This document shows, piece by piece, positions 1 through 12,252 of a stretch of 64,000 bases of DNA. The notes under the pieces are model-generated. The model did not search any database. It saw nothing but the letters and a program-made list of their open reading frames with translations, and was not told where the DNA came from. A program made the translations under genes and the position numbers. The stretch comes from Arctopsyche grandis. Lineage: Eukaryota > Arthropoda > Insecta > Trichoptera > Hydropsychidae. The stretch is taken from contig NC_135362.1 in NCBI RefSeq assembly GCF_051622035.1, forward strand, positions 9,117,501 through 9,181,500, in the 5' to 3' direction. Each line of letters starts with the position of its first letter. Position 1 is the stretch's first letter.

Positions 1-346
1 GGCAGACTGTCAAGGCGATCTTGTCTGAGATGCAGTCTGGGGCATGCAAAGGTCTCGTTGTATATGCGTGAGCCATTGTCGTTTATTATTTGAAAAGTAA
101 ATATCAATTCGTTGCATATTTATTCAGAATATACACGTGTATGTAACAAAGGCAGACTACTGTTCTTTTGAGGTGCATATTTTGGTTCATATATGTATAC
201 CTATACAGTGTGGCTTGATATTTTATTTTGCGGAATTGTAAAGATTTGCAGACAACTTCTATAGTAAGGCCGGAAATGGTTTTTAATCTTTTTAAGATTT
301 GCATTTAAAATGCAATAAATCAGACTGTACTTCCTATGTGATGAAA
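1..346. other. No gene recognised at the left edge
   Basis: AT-rich sequence with only short chance ORFs. The first 80 bases are more GC-rich and may be the end of a repeat that continues outside the window. No splice structure or known motif is visible. Confidence 0.4.
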
Positions 347-785
347 TCTATATATAATATATAAAAATCAATGTTTGTCTGTCTGTCTCGAATAGGCTCC
401 TAAATCACTGAACTGATTACGATAAAACTTTCATGATTTGTTGTATGCATGTCCGGGAAGATTATTGTGAAAAAAAATCGGCCTAAAACAGGAACGGAAA
501 CGGAAAAAACGAGAATGAGTGGCATTGCAACGCAATACTTTCAAATGTTTTTGCGTCGCGACATGCTTGTTAGGGTAAAATAAACAAATAATTGAATAAT
601 TTCAAATGTGGTCGCTGCCTGCGTTTTTTCCGACAAATGGGAACGGGAACGAGAACGTGAACGGGAATGGGTATGGGAACGGGTATGGGAACGGGAACGG
701 GAACGGGAACGAGAATAGGAATGGGAACGGGAACGGGAATTGCATGCGTTATTGTGGCATTGCAATGCATGCCGGGTTCAGCTAG
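347..785 (+). mobile_element. Helitron, family B, non-autonomous
   Basis: The element starts with TC after a host A (346) and ends with CTAG (782-785) before a host T (786), which is the Helitron insertion signature. The 5' end is TCTATATATA followed by a TGTCTG repeat. The 3' end has a palindrome, GCATTGCAATGC, shortly before GGGTTCAGCTAG. The middle (about 635-745) is a minisatellite of GGGAAC/GGAACG units. No Rep/helicase coding is present, so it depends on a partner in trans. Related copies lie at 17857-18196 and 41933-42300. Confidence 0.85.
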
Positions 786-806
786 TAGATTTATAAATAT
801 AGCAAA

Positions 807-1255
807 CTAGTGGTTTTACCCGGCTTCGCTCAATATTTGTAATATAAACCGCGTAAACATGACTAATCTAATAGTAAACATTTTATTAAATTTATTTGAA
901 TAGTTTTATTTTATATAAATTTATTCGAATACTCATTTGTTTTTTTTTTATTAAACTGACTATCACGAACAAACAAACATATATACTAAGTCTCTTTCGA
1001 AATTATATGTATACCAGAATCCGGCGTCCCCCCCGGTGCCTTCGCCCTCGGCGCCGTCGCCCCCAGCGCCCCCTGAAGCCTTCGCCCCCGGGAACTTTGA
1101 ATTCTTTGAATCGAAAAAAATCAAATCGGCGCGTAATCGGTGAATCGAAAAAAAAAAAATCATATGTGTTGTCTACGAACCAGCGAACGAAGGTTACATA
1201 TATGCATACATACATACATACTTATATGCAGTGTCTTTCGAAATGATATATTAGA
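807..1255 (-). mobile_element. Helitron, family A, non-autonomous
   Basis: Read on the minus strand, it begins TCTAATATATC near 1255 after an A and ends CTAG at 807-810 before a T. The 3' part carries the family-A motif GAAGCCGGGTAAAACCACTAG, given here in part as GCCGGGTAAAACC. The interior (1020-1090) is a GC-rich CCCCGGCGCC-type minisatellite, unlike the interior of other copies. It lies tail to tail with the family-B copy, 21 bp away. Confidence 0.85.
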
Positions 1256-1339
1256 TTTTATAGTATTTACCGTTTTTTATTCTTGATGTTAGGGTGGATT
1301 TATTGTTTTATTTAATATACTTATGTACAATACATATGT

Positions 1340-1800
1340 CAGCAGTATGGCTCAGTGGTTGCGTTTATGTTTAGCAACAAGAGATTATTGGGTTCGATCC
1401 CGGGCATAAATATTTAATATACTGCTGGTTAGACTTGGATATTTGTGACTCCAAGTCGATTGTTTCTTATCAGAGTTTTCCAATTTTATCTCATCATTGT
1501 TGAAACGGTTTTTCAAAATTGGCAAAAAAAAAATCATCTTACATGCTATCACAAATCTTCTGTATTTAATGTACAATTTGTGAAAAATTATGTACAAGTC
1601 TAAATCCATAGATGTCTCAATGGAGTAATTAATTAATTAATTTTTAATTTCGTGCTCTTCAGCCTATCGAAATACAGTGATTTATGTAATAAAAATGCTG
1701 CAGTGTTTGTAATTAATTGTCTAGGAAGGTGAATTGGGGTCTATCTGAAAGCCTTCCTGGTATATATGTATGTAAAATAAAATAAAATAATAAAATGTCA
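1340..1800 (+). mobile_element. tRNA-derived SINE, near full length
   Basis: The head has an A-box-like TGGCTCAGTGG (1348-1358) and a B-box GGTTCGATCCC (1391-1401), the internal RNA polymerase III promoter of tRNA-type SINEs. The body contains a shared block beginning GTGACTCCAAGTCGAT. The 3' part has the mirrored AGGAAGG...CCTTCCTGG motif and a tail of AAATAA repeats. It is the best reference copy for about thirteen related pieces in the window. Confidence 0.85.
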
Positions 1801-2593
1801 CTCTCATATGAACGTGAACAATTGAATAGTTTTGATATAAATTTTAGCCGTTTTATTTATTTAGTTGAAATATACTGTAATATGTACGCCAGTATGAAAA
1901 TTTATTTGAATGAGTTTCAATGGAAAATTGAAAATTTTCTAAATATTACCATCTATCGCCGAATTTTGACACTATTTAATGCAAATCGACGTTTTCATGC
2001 AAATCGTTAGATATTGCAATTATTACAATGATTATTACAATTAAATTTAATTATGTATGAAAGTTCTAACTTATGTTGAATGATGTTTCAAATTTAAAGT
2101 CTTTTTTTTAATCAAAACAATTGATAAAGTTGCATATGCATATTCAAATATTTCTTATATTTTAATCAATCAGCTCAAAATAATATAAAAGCTTTAAATT
2201 AAATTATTTTTTTATTATTGTTTTCAAGATGATGGTTATATGTTACATAAACATGTATATTTTTTCTTTCACTGATGCATGCTGTTACTACATATGTACA
2301 TACGTCTTGGTTTGAAGGAAGTGTTTTATTTTGAAATTAGCAATTATTACAATGAAAAACAAAATATTTTGAGAAGGTTGATATCAAAAGATTATATAAA
2401 GATTAGATTAAGTACATTACTTCTTTTAATCTTTTGATTTCAACCTTTTAATCTTTGATTTCAACCTTCAAAATTTTTTGTTTTTCTTTATAATAATTGC
2501 TGATTTCAAAACTAACACTTTCCTTAAACCAAGATGTATTTATAAACTTTATAAAATTACCTCTAAATTTGTAAATGACAAATCTCAAGGAAA

Positions 2594-3480
2594 CCAGCTG
2601 CATAACCCGGTGGTTGCGTTAATGCTACCCAACGAAAGGTTGCCGGGTTCAATCCCACGGCTTGAGCTCGACTGCAAACAATTTATTCAGAGTATAATAT
2701 GTAGCGCTGCTCAGTAGCGTGGTTTGGCCCATGCGGGGAGTGCGGTCTGCACCGGGTGACACCATTTTTGGGGTTACACCAAATTGTTCAAATTGAAAAA
2801 CGCTAATTCGACATATTCGTTGTATGACGGTCCTCGAGCGGCTACACGCCTCATTTCAATTTCTGTATATATACAGCTTTCTGTATTTATACAGCTACTG
2901 TGAAATCCGTCTATGCAGCTCTATATAGCATCAAATATGAGCCTTAATTGGCTTTTGTTCGAATTTCTAAGAAATCAGTGTATTATATGTACTTAAAGGT
3001 AAGAAGGTAAACTGATTCAGTCAGAAGGAGACGCAATCCAGAAACAAGGTGTAAACTTAGCCTCTCTTTTGGCGCTTCTCTCTCGTAAGTCATAAAAATT
3101 AACAAATGATAATAATTAATTTGATTTCCGGGAGTGTTTAATGTCAGTGGCTCTCGAAATATTAATTTTTGAAGAGAATGGGGAAGTTGATAGGGGGGGG
3201 GGGGGGGCGAGACACAATTATTTTACCGCACCAAGTGACAACAACCCTAGCGACGCCACTGGTGCTGCTAGTCAAACTTGAATATTTTGTGACTCCAAAT
3301 CGATCGTTTCATATCAGAGTCTCCAATTTATCTGATTTCATTGTTGGAAATAGAGAAAACATTATCTGATTAGAACAGTTCCTCCTTCAAATTGTTACCA
3401 ATTTGAAGGAGGAACTCCTACTCATTATGTCACCAATATTTGCAATCCTACTCATTATGTCACCAATATTTGAATATGAT
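2594..3480 (+). mobile_element. tRNA-derived SINE split by a hAT MITE
   Basis: The head (2594-2711) has the tRNA-like GGTTGCGTT and B-box GGGTTCAATCCC. The body resumes at 3262 with the GTGACTCCAAATCGATCG block. The 550 bp between are a separate element (2712-3261). The order of insertion is therefore SINE first, MITE second. Confidence 0.75.
2712..3261. mobile_element. hAT-type MITE nested in a SINE
   Basis: It starts CAGTAGCGT and ends ACGCCACTG, imperfect inverted ends of the common hAT CAGTGGCGT type. The 8 bp on each side match at 7 of 8 positions (GCGCTGCT at 2704-2711, GTGCTGCT at 3262-3269), as expected for a hAT target duplication. No transposase coding is seen. A run of about 13 G lies near 3185. 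Confidence 0.8.
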
Positions 3481-3514
3481 TTCAAAATTTATAACCTATA
3501 AATTTATTTACATA

Positions 3515-3932
3515 CTAGTGGTTTTACCCGGCTTCGCTCGGTATTTATAATATAAATCGCTTAAACATGGCTAAAATTTAATAGTAAACATTCATTTGTA
3601 TGTTTATTAAATTTATTTTAATCGAAAAAAAAAAAATTAACGACAGCCAATCAGAAACGAATGGTTATTTTATATGTACATATATGTATATATAATATAA
3701 GGGAATGGAAACTGAAATTGGAATCGGAATTGGAACTGAAACATGAATCGGGAACCGGAACTGAAAAATGAATCTGGATCTGGAACTGAAAAGGGAATCT
3801 AAATGGAAATCGAAAATGGAATCGAAAGCGATATCAATATCATAGAAAATTAGATTTTTTTCGAAAACGTCACGGATTCTACGAGCCAAAACTTACATAC
3901 ATACAAAGTCTCTTTAGAAATTATATATTAGA
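3515..3932 (-). mobile_element. Helitron, family A
   Basis: Minus-strand 3' end CTAG at 3515-3518, followed on that strand by T. Minus-strand 5' end TC at 3931-3932, preceded by A. The interior (3700-3830) is a GGAACTGAAA/GGAATCG-type minisatellite. Confidence 0.85.
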
Positions 3933-4106
3933 TGCCCAGTTTAATACCATAGATGTCGCTCAGAGACAACATGAGGAAATTTATAGGCTATTTTAAAAAT
4001 ATACAGAAAATATGTAGTTCACATGTCTGTAGATATACTAAATATTATATAATTGCTTTTCGTGACATTTACTACATACATACATACATATATCTTAATC
4101 CTATGT

Positions 4107-4602
4107 AGGCTGCCAGACGTCCTGGTATTCCGGGTTTGTCCCGGTTTCAAGCCTCTCGTCCCGGGGTCCCGAAGAGACCTTTCGGGACAGCCAAATGTCC
4201 CGATTTTCGATAGCTGCATATTGACCTTTCATTATTCAGAAATACCGACCCCCCGCAGTTATAAAACAGCAAAAAATTTACGAATCTCAATCTTACCGTA
4301 GATCCACATCCATGGTTAAAAAAACAAGAAAAGCGAGATTGAGAAAATCATTTTTTTTTTCAATCTTCTTTGGCAATATGTAATTAATTTCATTTAATAT
4401 TAAAATAACTAAATAAACTGGGAAAAAAAGAAAGGAAATACTAGTTTATAAAAGGAAGGATCTTAAATGTAATTTGTTAAGTTTACGCTTTTTATTACAA
4501 AGTTTTTATCGTTCTTGTAATATCTGTACCTCGAAGGGAGGGGGGGGGGATACAATTAAAATATCCCGGTTTGGATATCAATAAATCTGGCAGCCCTGTG
4601 TG
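4107..4602. mobile_element. hAT-like miniature element
   Basis: The ends GGCTGCCAGAC and TCTGGCAGCCCT are inverted repeats of each other. The left part contains several GTCCCGG/GGGACA motifs typical of insect hAT MITEs, and a similar right end is seen near 8020. No clear 8-bp target duplication. It lies just downstream of the epoxide hydrolase and includes a minus-strand AATAAA (4491-4496). Confidence 0.6.
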
Positions 4603-4855
4603 TATTGCATATGGATGAAATAATAAAAAAAAGAATTGTATAGCATTTAATAAAAATTCGACAACAACATCAGGAACTAAATATAATTTAACTACTCACA
4701 TTCATTATAACTTAATCCCACGATGCATATTATCAATGACTTAAAATATAATGAAAACTACATATATATGATATTCAGTGCTTTCAGACTAAAACTCTAT
4801 TTACACCATTTTCCTAACAATTGTTTACAATGTACATATTTACATATCCACTGTA

Positions 4856-7800
4856 TCACTTTGTGATGAAGTTTCTTATAATTTCATTCACTTCTTCAGG
4901 TTGTTCTTGTTGGATAAAATGTCGTCCTTCCTTCAAAATTTTAGTTTCTAATCCATCATAGTACTGCCCCATCAATTTTGCCGTCGTTACCGAAATATAA
5001 GGATCTTTTTCACCGATTACATATAAACCTCGAGGAATTTTTTTACCCCGGGGTATAAATGACTTCAAGAAATTTTCTCTGTAATAGTTTATTGGCGGTG
5101 TAAATGCACCTGAAAAAAAAATCATACACCTATATAATACAGCCAACAAATTGCCATCTATATAAACATTATACATTCATGCATACTTTACCTTTCATCG
5201 AAAAAGTATATTTGTAGGCTTCAATGTCATCTTCGGTAACTTTAGAATTTTTACCTAGTAAAGATCTATTAAATACTTTTAGATCATCGGATCTCATTGC
5301 CATTTCGGGTAAGCAAGGCCCTTGGAAGAAAAACACATACCTAAAAAAAAATAATTCAAAATATTTTCCGAAAACAAAATAAATTTAGCACCATCTTCAG
5401 AGAAAATTTTATAGTAAAAATATATCTATAAGCATTTTTTTTATTTATTTACTATACGTACTTGAAACAGTTTTTGGAGTAAAATTGTACTATTTTAACA
5501 TACTATGTAAAATAGTTTCATTTATTCTTGGCTTAAGAGGGCTGTATACTCGAAACCTTTTGTTGCCGTTCCTTTCTTCGATATACATATATATTGAGTG
5601 AATGTATATATTGAGTGTATGCGACAATATATATCAATATACATATACATATATTGAGTGAATGCGACAGTTGCGCTTCGAACAGATAATACGTATTTTA
5701 AATCGACAAAATCGAGGTTTCGTATTCTCCTATTTTTTCCTCCGAAACTGGACCAATTTTTAAAAAAATTTCATCATCGGTATGAGAAAGATATTTTCTA
5801 TGCAACTGTGTGCGTATTTTTTTTTAATTCGACCGTTAAATAAGCACGCTGGACACTTTTCGTGGGTGTAAAAAAGAGGCGATTTTATAGATGTTTGGCG
5901 GCTTCTAGCTCGTATAAAAAATAACTAATCAAAAAAATAAAAACCCAGATGCATGCCAATGGTGGAAATCCATAGCATATTAAAAAATAATTTCTCTAGT
6001 GCCATAATTGAGGAAGGGAGAAGTGTAATACGTTTGTATGGACAAGGTGCTGGTGTCCAGGCCTCTTAAGAACGTGTTGTGGACAATGATAAGGCAAAGT
6101 CCTATTTAGGGGCCCCTCAAGATTCGGGGGCCCCAAGCGTGCGCTTATTTTCGATGTATGATAAACCGCCGCTTGCATATCTAAAGGTGTTATTGTTCAT
6201 TTAACAATAACATCTTTTGTAAATAAAATTGATTTCAATCTTAGGATGACTACATCTACTTATATTAAGCCATTATTATATAGGTACAAATTACGAGCAT
6301 ACTCCACCAACATAACGGCAACTGAATTAAATAATTCAAAGTTTAATACACACCAAATATGAAGAAATTGCCAAAGTTCACTAAAAGCAACAGTGGACCA
6401 CACTTCAGAACTAGGGCCACTCATCGCCACAAAACAATCCAACATATCTCCATAGACTTGGACGAACTCCCATGTTATGACTGCTCCCCAATCATGGCTA
6501 ACCAATGTGAAACGCTCTCGGCCTAAATTTAAAAAATCAAAATTATATCAAAAATTTATTATTTTGACATACACATAATATAATATGTATGTATGTATAT
6601 AAGAATCACTTTACCCAAAGCTGTTACTAATTCTTTGATATCGTTCACCATGATAATGGTTCTATAATGCTTTCGTCCCTTTGGTTTTTCAGTATCACCA
6701 AAGCCTCGCATATCTACTGCAACACACCTGAAAGTAATAAAAATGAGTAATATTAAAAATAAAAATATTTAAAAAATCGTGTCTTTCAAATACATTTTTG
6801 CAGGAATAGTAGAGACTACTAGTGATTCCAGTGACGGTGCTTTCAGTTATTGGTCAAAATTTGACCTTTGGTACTACCTGTAGTATTGAAATTTAATGAT
6901 ACCTAAATGGTAAAATTGAAATCCTGAGACATTGAAGATCATAAACAAATGTTGATTTTTAAAAGTTTGAATATTTTGTTATAATTTGCTTCCAAATTAA
7001 ATATATTAATTAATAAAAGAACTTGTAAACGGTAATTTTTTTTAAATTTTTCACCGAAAGCTGGAACGATGTCTTTTGATTTATTATTACACTTTAAAAT
7101 TCGGGAATATGTCGCAAAATTGAAATTGACTTTGAAGCCTGTTACCGTCGCACGGCTCTGTGTATACAATTAATTAATGGGTACGATTTAACTGTACATT
7201 GAGAAAAATACTTTGTATCTTAAAAAAAATGTTTGTGCATTAAAATTTTGCATTTGCAATCTCGTATTGCGCATCGAATAAAATATTTTGGCATTATAAA
7301 GTGACCATTAAAAAATATGAAACGACCATTCGAAAAAACAGATTTTAGCATTAAAATACATACAAAAAGTGGCAACTTTGCAGTCTTCCGCTATTGACAA
7401 CTGTCGACTGTCAAAAGTGTTTACTTTTTTTTACGTATTACGTATGAATATGCATGATGATGTCAGGTCGTAGAGTCGAAGTCAAGGTTGTAGGTGTCGA
7501 AAGTCGCAAGCCGAAGAGTAAAAAATAAGGAATCCAGTAGAGAGAAGCGTTGATCGTTGTCGGTTCGTATTTTGGTCATTGTAATACACATTTATGTAAG
7601 TATTAAATATTTTTATATTTAATAAAATATATTTAATAAAAAAATTTTGTATATTATTCAAAGTTTCTAATGAAACTAATGAATAATATACAGAAATTTT
7701 AAATGTACAAATTTTTTTAAATTGCTTTTTTAAATGCACATTTATTTTATAAAATGTACGTTTAAATTGTTCCGTTAATTAATTTCGAACAGTGAAAAGA

Positions 7801-9973
7801 TCTCATTCGCATTCGACTTGAAATTCACACTTGTTCTTGAACTCTTGCGGCCCTTTCACCTTTCATTCTCACATTGACTTGTTTTTATTTAGTAGTTTTT
7901 GTCTCACTAACTATCTACATAAATATTATATAATTCTGGGATAACTGACTCGTGGACCGGGATACGGGGATACAGATTTATAAACCGGGACATGTCCCAG
8001 GACATCGGAACCTATGGCAGCCCTACTGTAATACAAAATAGACTACCGGTAGTACCGAATATAAGAATTAAATTTTTATGTTAGTTGAATTGTTTTGAAT
8101 TTAAGAAGAAAACACCGCGTTGGCTAGTTTGTGTGGATTAATCGAAAAATGAGTCAACACTCAACATTTTTTCCGGCCTGCAAAGGAGCCGTTAAGTGTA
8201 TCATACATTTAAAATCAAATATAAAATGTACTTATGAAAATATCATACTTATAATTGAAACTATTTATGAATATTGATTTATAACTGACTGCTAACAATG
8301 AAAAGCCTCGTCGTTGTCCGATTTTTTTTTAATTCGATAGATACTTAATTATATTTATTAATTATTTAAATAAGTATTTTAAAGTAATAAAAAATCATAA
8401 CCAATAGAAAAACCACCGGACTATTCATTGCAATATTCATTATACTTTTAGCACAGCAATTTTTAACTCAAAATACATAGATTTTTAGTTAAAAACTGCA
8501 AAAGCCAAAAATTTTTGATAATTACGCATTTTTTTAAAACGCTCATATCTCAATAACGAGAAGAAAAAAACAAAAATAAGATTAAATTTGCGTAATACAG
8601 ATCGAGAATTAAATTGTATTGCACCAATTGCCTAAATAAACCAACATCAGTAGTGGTTAAAGCAATTTCGGTAGTACCTCTAGAATCAAGAATCTCTAGC
8701 GAATACATTATGCTTTCATTTATACAAAATAACTGTGTGGATGACCTTAATTTATAGTGACTTACATTTGGACTTGGTAAAGAACTCGACCTTTATACTC
8801 ACATATGTGTATAAAATATCATCGATTAAAAATCGGATTTTTGCAATAAATTTTCCTGTAGCTAACACTTGATAAATACCACAAATCAAATAAAAATTGA
8901 ACCTTTGATCTTAATTCAATTTCTGAATAATACCCACATATTAAATAACATATGTTATGTATGTACATACATAAATCAAATTATGAACGTTTCAAGTAAA
9001 TCACTTTAATAATACAATAATTCTACGTTTTAATTAATGCACATGTTGACAAGCAGAGCGTGAAATATCGACAATGAGCAATTAGTCTAATAGCATAATA
9101 TGACCAACTTTTGCGAAAGTTGAATCGGAATACCAAATTATTTCCATTAGTTCGGATAAAAAGTAGCACGATCTCTGATTTGGCTACAATTGAAGCAATT
9201 AATAAAAAAACCACACTATAAATGTGCATAATATGATTCAAACTGTATCTATGCCAGCTGTAAGTTATCTGATTTCATATTATGTATATATTAAAGTATT
9301 TTATACAATATTTAACCGGATTGTTATGTATCATAGATTAAATTATAAAACAAATCTCTTTTTAGATAGTAATTAAGTGCATCCATTAACGTTAGATCAA
9401 ACTGCCATCAGATACAAGTAGTAAAATTGCATGCTAATGTATGTACCTATAACTACCAGCAAATACTTAGCCGCGAAACATATAAATTTATGGTTATTTT
9501 ATTTATTATAAATTCAAATAATCAGGTTTTTATTCGCAATAATTTCGCATAGTATGAACCTACCAGTAGTCTTTCGAGAATTCTTCTAATTGATGTCTCC
9601 ACGAATACCAAAACTCGGGAAAGCCATGAACGAACAACAACAAAGGCTTGCTATGATCTCCTCTTTCGACGTAGTGAAACTTCAAACCCTGATAATGACA
9701 ATAAAACACAAACATTAAGTATGTATATAAATTTAATTTAATTTTATAAATAAAATACGTAGATATGTAAGTACTTACATTGGCATTGATGTATTTGTGG
9801 TCGCCTTTTTTGGGATCCGTGAGACATTTTGGAGGAATCGGTCTATCTTTGATGCGTTTGTATTTCGGTTGGAGTACGTAAAATAGGAAATTTACTGAAC
9901 CAACAGTTGAAAATACCAAAACTGATATGATGTTAGCCAAGATACGTGTGAATAAAGAAATTTTGCCGTCCAT
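4856..9973 (-). CDS. EPHX4: Epoxide hydrolase 4-like, membrane-anchored alpha/beta hydrolase
   Basis: Six exons on the minus strand: 9973-9779, 9688-9564, 6727-6615, 6522-6354, 5340-5192, 5109-4856. All introns are GT-AG and the phases close to 334 aa plus TGA. Residues about 8-32 form a membrane anchor. The oxyanion-hole motif HGFP is at 86-89. The nucleophile is Asp155 in HDWGA, the charge-relay Asp is Asp286 in GEKDP, and the His is His314 in GRHF. Lid tyrosines are probably Tyr202 and Tyr245. The order of motifs follows vertebrate EPHX4 (about 360 aa). The family opens epoxides to diols on the ER membrane; the substrate of this protein is not known. The ATG at 9973 is the first ATG of the frame, which is open further upstream but without an ATG. 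The 2.8-kb intron 2 is repeat-poor apart from a hAT-like end near 8020. Confidence 0.88.
5537..6065. mobile_element. piggyBac-type MITE in an EPHX4 intron
   Basis: TTAA lies on both sides (5533-5536 and 6066-6069), and the ends GAGGGCTG and CAGGCCTC are inverted. The sequence matches 22966-23410 over most of its length, including the block from CGACAAAATCGAGG to the right end. This copy is longer, mainly through an ATATATTGAGTG repeat near 5580-5660. There is no ORF, so it is non-autonomous. Confidence 0.8.
6100..6173. repeat. Fragment of the 23629-24252 hAT-like repeat
   Basis: It contains GGGGCCCC motifs and ends ATGATAAACCGCCGCTT, matching the right end of the element at 23629-24252. The piece sits right beside the piggyBac MITE and looks like a truncated or deleted copy. 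Confidence 0.5.
6728..9563. other. Large intron 2 of the epoxide hydrolase
   Basis: AT-rich intron DNA of 2.8 kb with only chance ORFs. The stretch from about 7945 to 8026 contains CCGGGA/GGGACA motifs and ends GGCAGCCCTACTG, like the right end of the hAT-like element at 4107-4602. Nothing else is recognised. No missing exon is needed, since exons 2 and 3 join in phase within a conserved motif. Confidence 0.55.
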
Positions 9974-10700
9974 TGTGGAGCCGGCTGCTGGTAAAGCGGT
10001 ACAGACAAGACTGGTTTCGATCCAACGCAAAACAACCGTACGACAACAGATAAAGCAGAAGTGCACAGGTGAAATTTAAGTGAGTATGCGAAAGAATTTC
10101 TACCTGGGTATTTGTATCGTATGCCTACGATACAAATCCGATAGATGCATTTGTAACAACACTACCATATGTATTTGAATTTAAAGCAGCCATTCTCAAA
10201 CTTTTTCATTTGCAGAACGCTTTTTTGATGCAGACCCCTTTTTTGAATAAGGAATTACAATTTATCAACAAAATTAATTTACCAGTAAGTGGTAAATAAT
10301 TTCTCCCATTACCGGTTTACCGCTTTTTACTGGTAAATGAAAAAAAAACAGAGTTCAAATCAGTCAATATCTCGAGTACGAATTTTCGCATGATCACAAA
10401 ACTTCATCTATTGTTACTAAGTACATATGTAGATAAAGTAATTACGTGGATGGTATGTACTGTATTTGATCACTTTTCCTAAAAACTTTAACCACGATTA
10501 GGACTGCCATAATTGTCGAGAGTAATCGGATTATTTCGCACATTGCGATCGCGCACACCACAATCGTCGCATATTTGAAGGAATATTTGACACGCGAGTT
10601 CTCGTTAATATGATAGTTTGCGTGTACTATGACTTTTGCGAGATCGTTTTGTGCGGAATAATCACCGAACCATTGTCGAGATGCCGACCGGGACAAATAA

Positions 10701-10920
10701 TCTAATATATAATTTCGAAAGAGATTTTGTATGTATGTAAGGTTTTGGTGGTAGAATCCGTCACGTTAAATTTAATAAAAAAACAAATACATATTCAATT
10801 AAATTTAAATAAAATAAAACTATTCAAATAAATTTACATAATAAAATGTTTACTATTAGATTTGTCATGTTTAAGCGGTTTATATTACAAATACTGAGCG
10901 AAGCCGGGTAAAACCACTAG
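10701..10920 (+). mobile_element. Helitron, family A, short copy
   Basis: A (10700) then TCTAATATATAATTTCGAAA at the 5' end; CTAG (10917-10920) then T at the 3' end. At 220 bp it has only the two conserved ends and no internal minisatellite, so it shows the minimal form of the family. Confidence 0.9.
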
Positions 10921-11062
10921 TAAATGAAAAGTACATTGAAGATCTTAAACGACTTTTGATTTTTTAAAGTTTACTGAGATATGTTTCAACTGAATTGATG
11001 GTTTCTGAAAAATTCTAAATTGACAAATATACAAAAATTGGTTGCTTAATAGTATAGAATAT

Positions 11063-11419
11063 TGTTGGGTAGGGGTTTAGGTATTAGGGTATTAGGTTCA
11101 GGATCCAAATGAAAGGCCAAAGTCGCTCCACAGCATTTATTTAACCATTCAGGAGGTCCACATATAACTACCGCTCACTCCAGAATACTTGATTTATGGT
11201 ATTTACGGACAAGTTGCCCAACATAGCATCCCCGTTCCGTTGGCGTGTCTATTGTCTAGGCACGTAGGTCTACCTGCACTCGCCCCGTTCTGTGAGAACC
11301 CCAGCGTATCCTTTGTTCGAACACTTACTGAGTTCCGTTAACCTAATCCGGGGATCTGTATTTTTCACCCACGAATGCTCTTAGACAGTGGATACTCTCT
11401 CCCATGTTTCCACGTTACA
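11063..11419. mobile_element. Solo LTR (fossil LTR retroelement)
   Basis: A 357-bp block, clearly more GC-rich than its surroundings, that starts TGTTGGG and ends TTACA. The 4 bp outside each end are ATAT (11059-11062 and 11420-11423), fitting an integrase target duplication. No internal coding region follows, so this is a solo LTR left by recombination. The family is not recognised. Confidence 0.55.
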
Positions 11420-11431
11420 ATATAATAAACA

Positions 11432-11560
11432 GCAGCATACTTCAGTGATTAACGTATAATACTTACAACGGAGGGGTCACGGATTTAAGCCTTGACCTGA
11501 TGCTGTTAGCCAAACCTTGGATATACGTATATGATTCCAGGTATTTATATATTAAATAAA
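11432..11560 (+). mobile_element. SINE head fragment
   Basis: It begins CAGCAGCATACTTCAGTG and holds a degraded B-box-like stretch (GGATTTAAGCC), followed by the short linker with CTTGGATAT. The 3' body of the SINE is missing. Confidence 0.5.
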
Positions 11561-12060
11561 TAATAATAAAAAGTTTACTTTATACAAAAAAGATTCATAT
11601 CATGTGCTAAAGAAGCACTCGCATAAGGTGACGCGATTTACGTCATACTTTTTTGTTTATTTACAAAGAAAGTTTATCTTGTCCAGACGATCATCTCTCA
11701 AATGAAATATTTTCAAATACTTTATCAGGCGTAACCAATTTATTAAGTATACATATTCAGAACGATTTAGGTACGATTTCACAATCTATATACAACTACG
11801 TGATTGCCAAACTTTCAAGAATTCGTGTATATTTAATGAGATAATGAAATCTTTGGTACCTTTTTAGTTGACCCTGACTAGTTTGCCAGCTGATTTTCTT
11901 TATCACGATCCGTGATGATGTGCTTATTATGAAATTAGATATTAAACTTGAATTATTATATTGTTAGTGACGATAAAAATGCTTTTGAATCAGAATTCGA
12001 GGTCGGACACTGTGCGCTACTGATTGTATTAAAATTGCACAGATAGTAATTTATATACCG

Positions 12061-12066
12061 TTTATT
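12061..12066 (-). terminator. Poly(A) signal for LRRC56
   Basis: TTTATT on the plus strand is AATAAA on the coding strand, about 190 nt past the LRRC56 stop. It is the first canonical hexamer downstream. Confidence 0.4.
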
Positions 12067-12252
12067 TTTATATTCTGTAAACATTACACGTTATTAACAA
12101 TCATAAATTATCTTTTACACCTTTAAAAATTGTACTATGATCACTTTTAATCTTATTCATCTAAAATTGCAAAATCAATTGTCACCGTCCGTTCTTTTGA
12201 TACCTGAAATTCTATAAAATTTTAAAATGAAATTAACATCAAAATACACACA

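Noticed and set aside
541-770. Arg-Ser and Pro-Val repeat ORFs
   Set aside because: Translations of the GGGAACG minisatellite in a Helitron.
1348-1401. True tRNA gene
   Set aside because: The A- and B-box motifs belong to a SINE head repeated many times; no complete cloverleaf with a proper acceptor stem is seen. The same holds for the other SINE heads.
3185-3200. Frameshift site at a poly-G run
   Set aside because: It is inside a non-coding hAT MITE and has no reading frame to affect.
9023-9241. Frame with a signal-peptide-like start in an intron of the epoxide hydrolase
   Set aside because: Short, in an AT-rich intron, with no homology signal. The hydrophobic start is expected from base composition.
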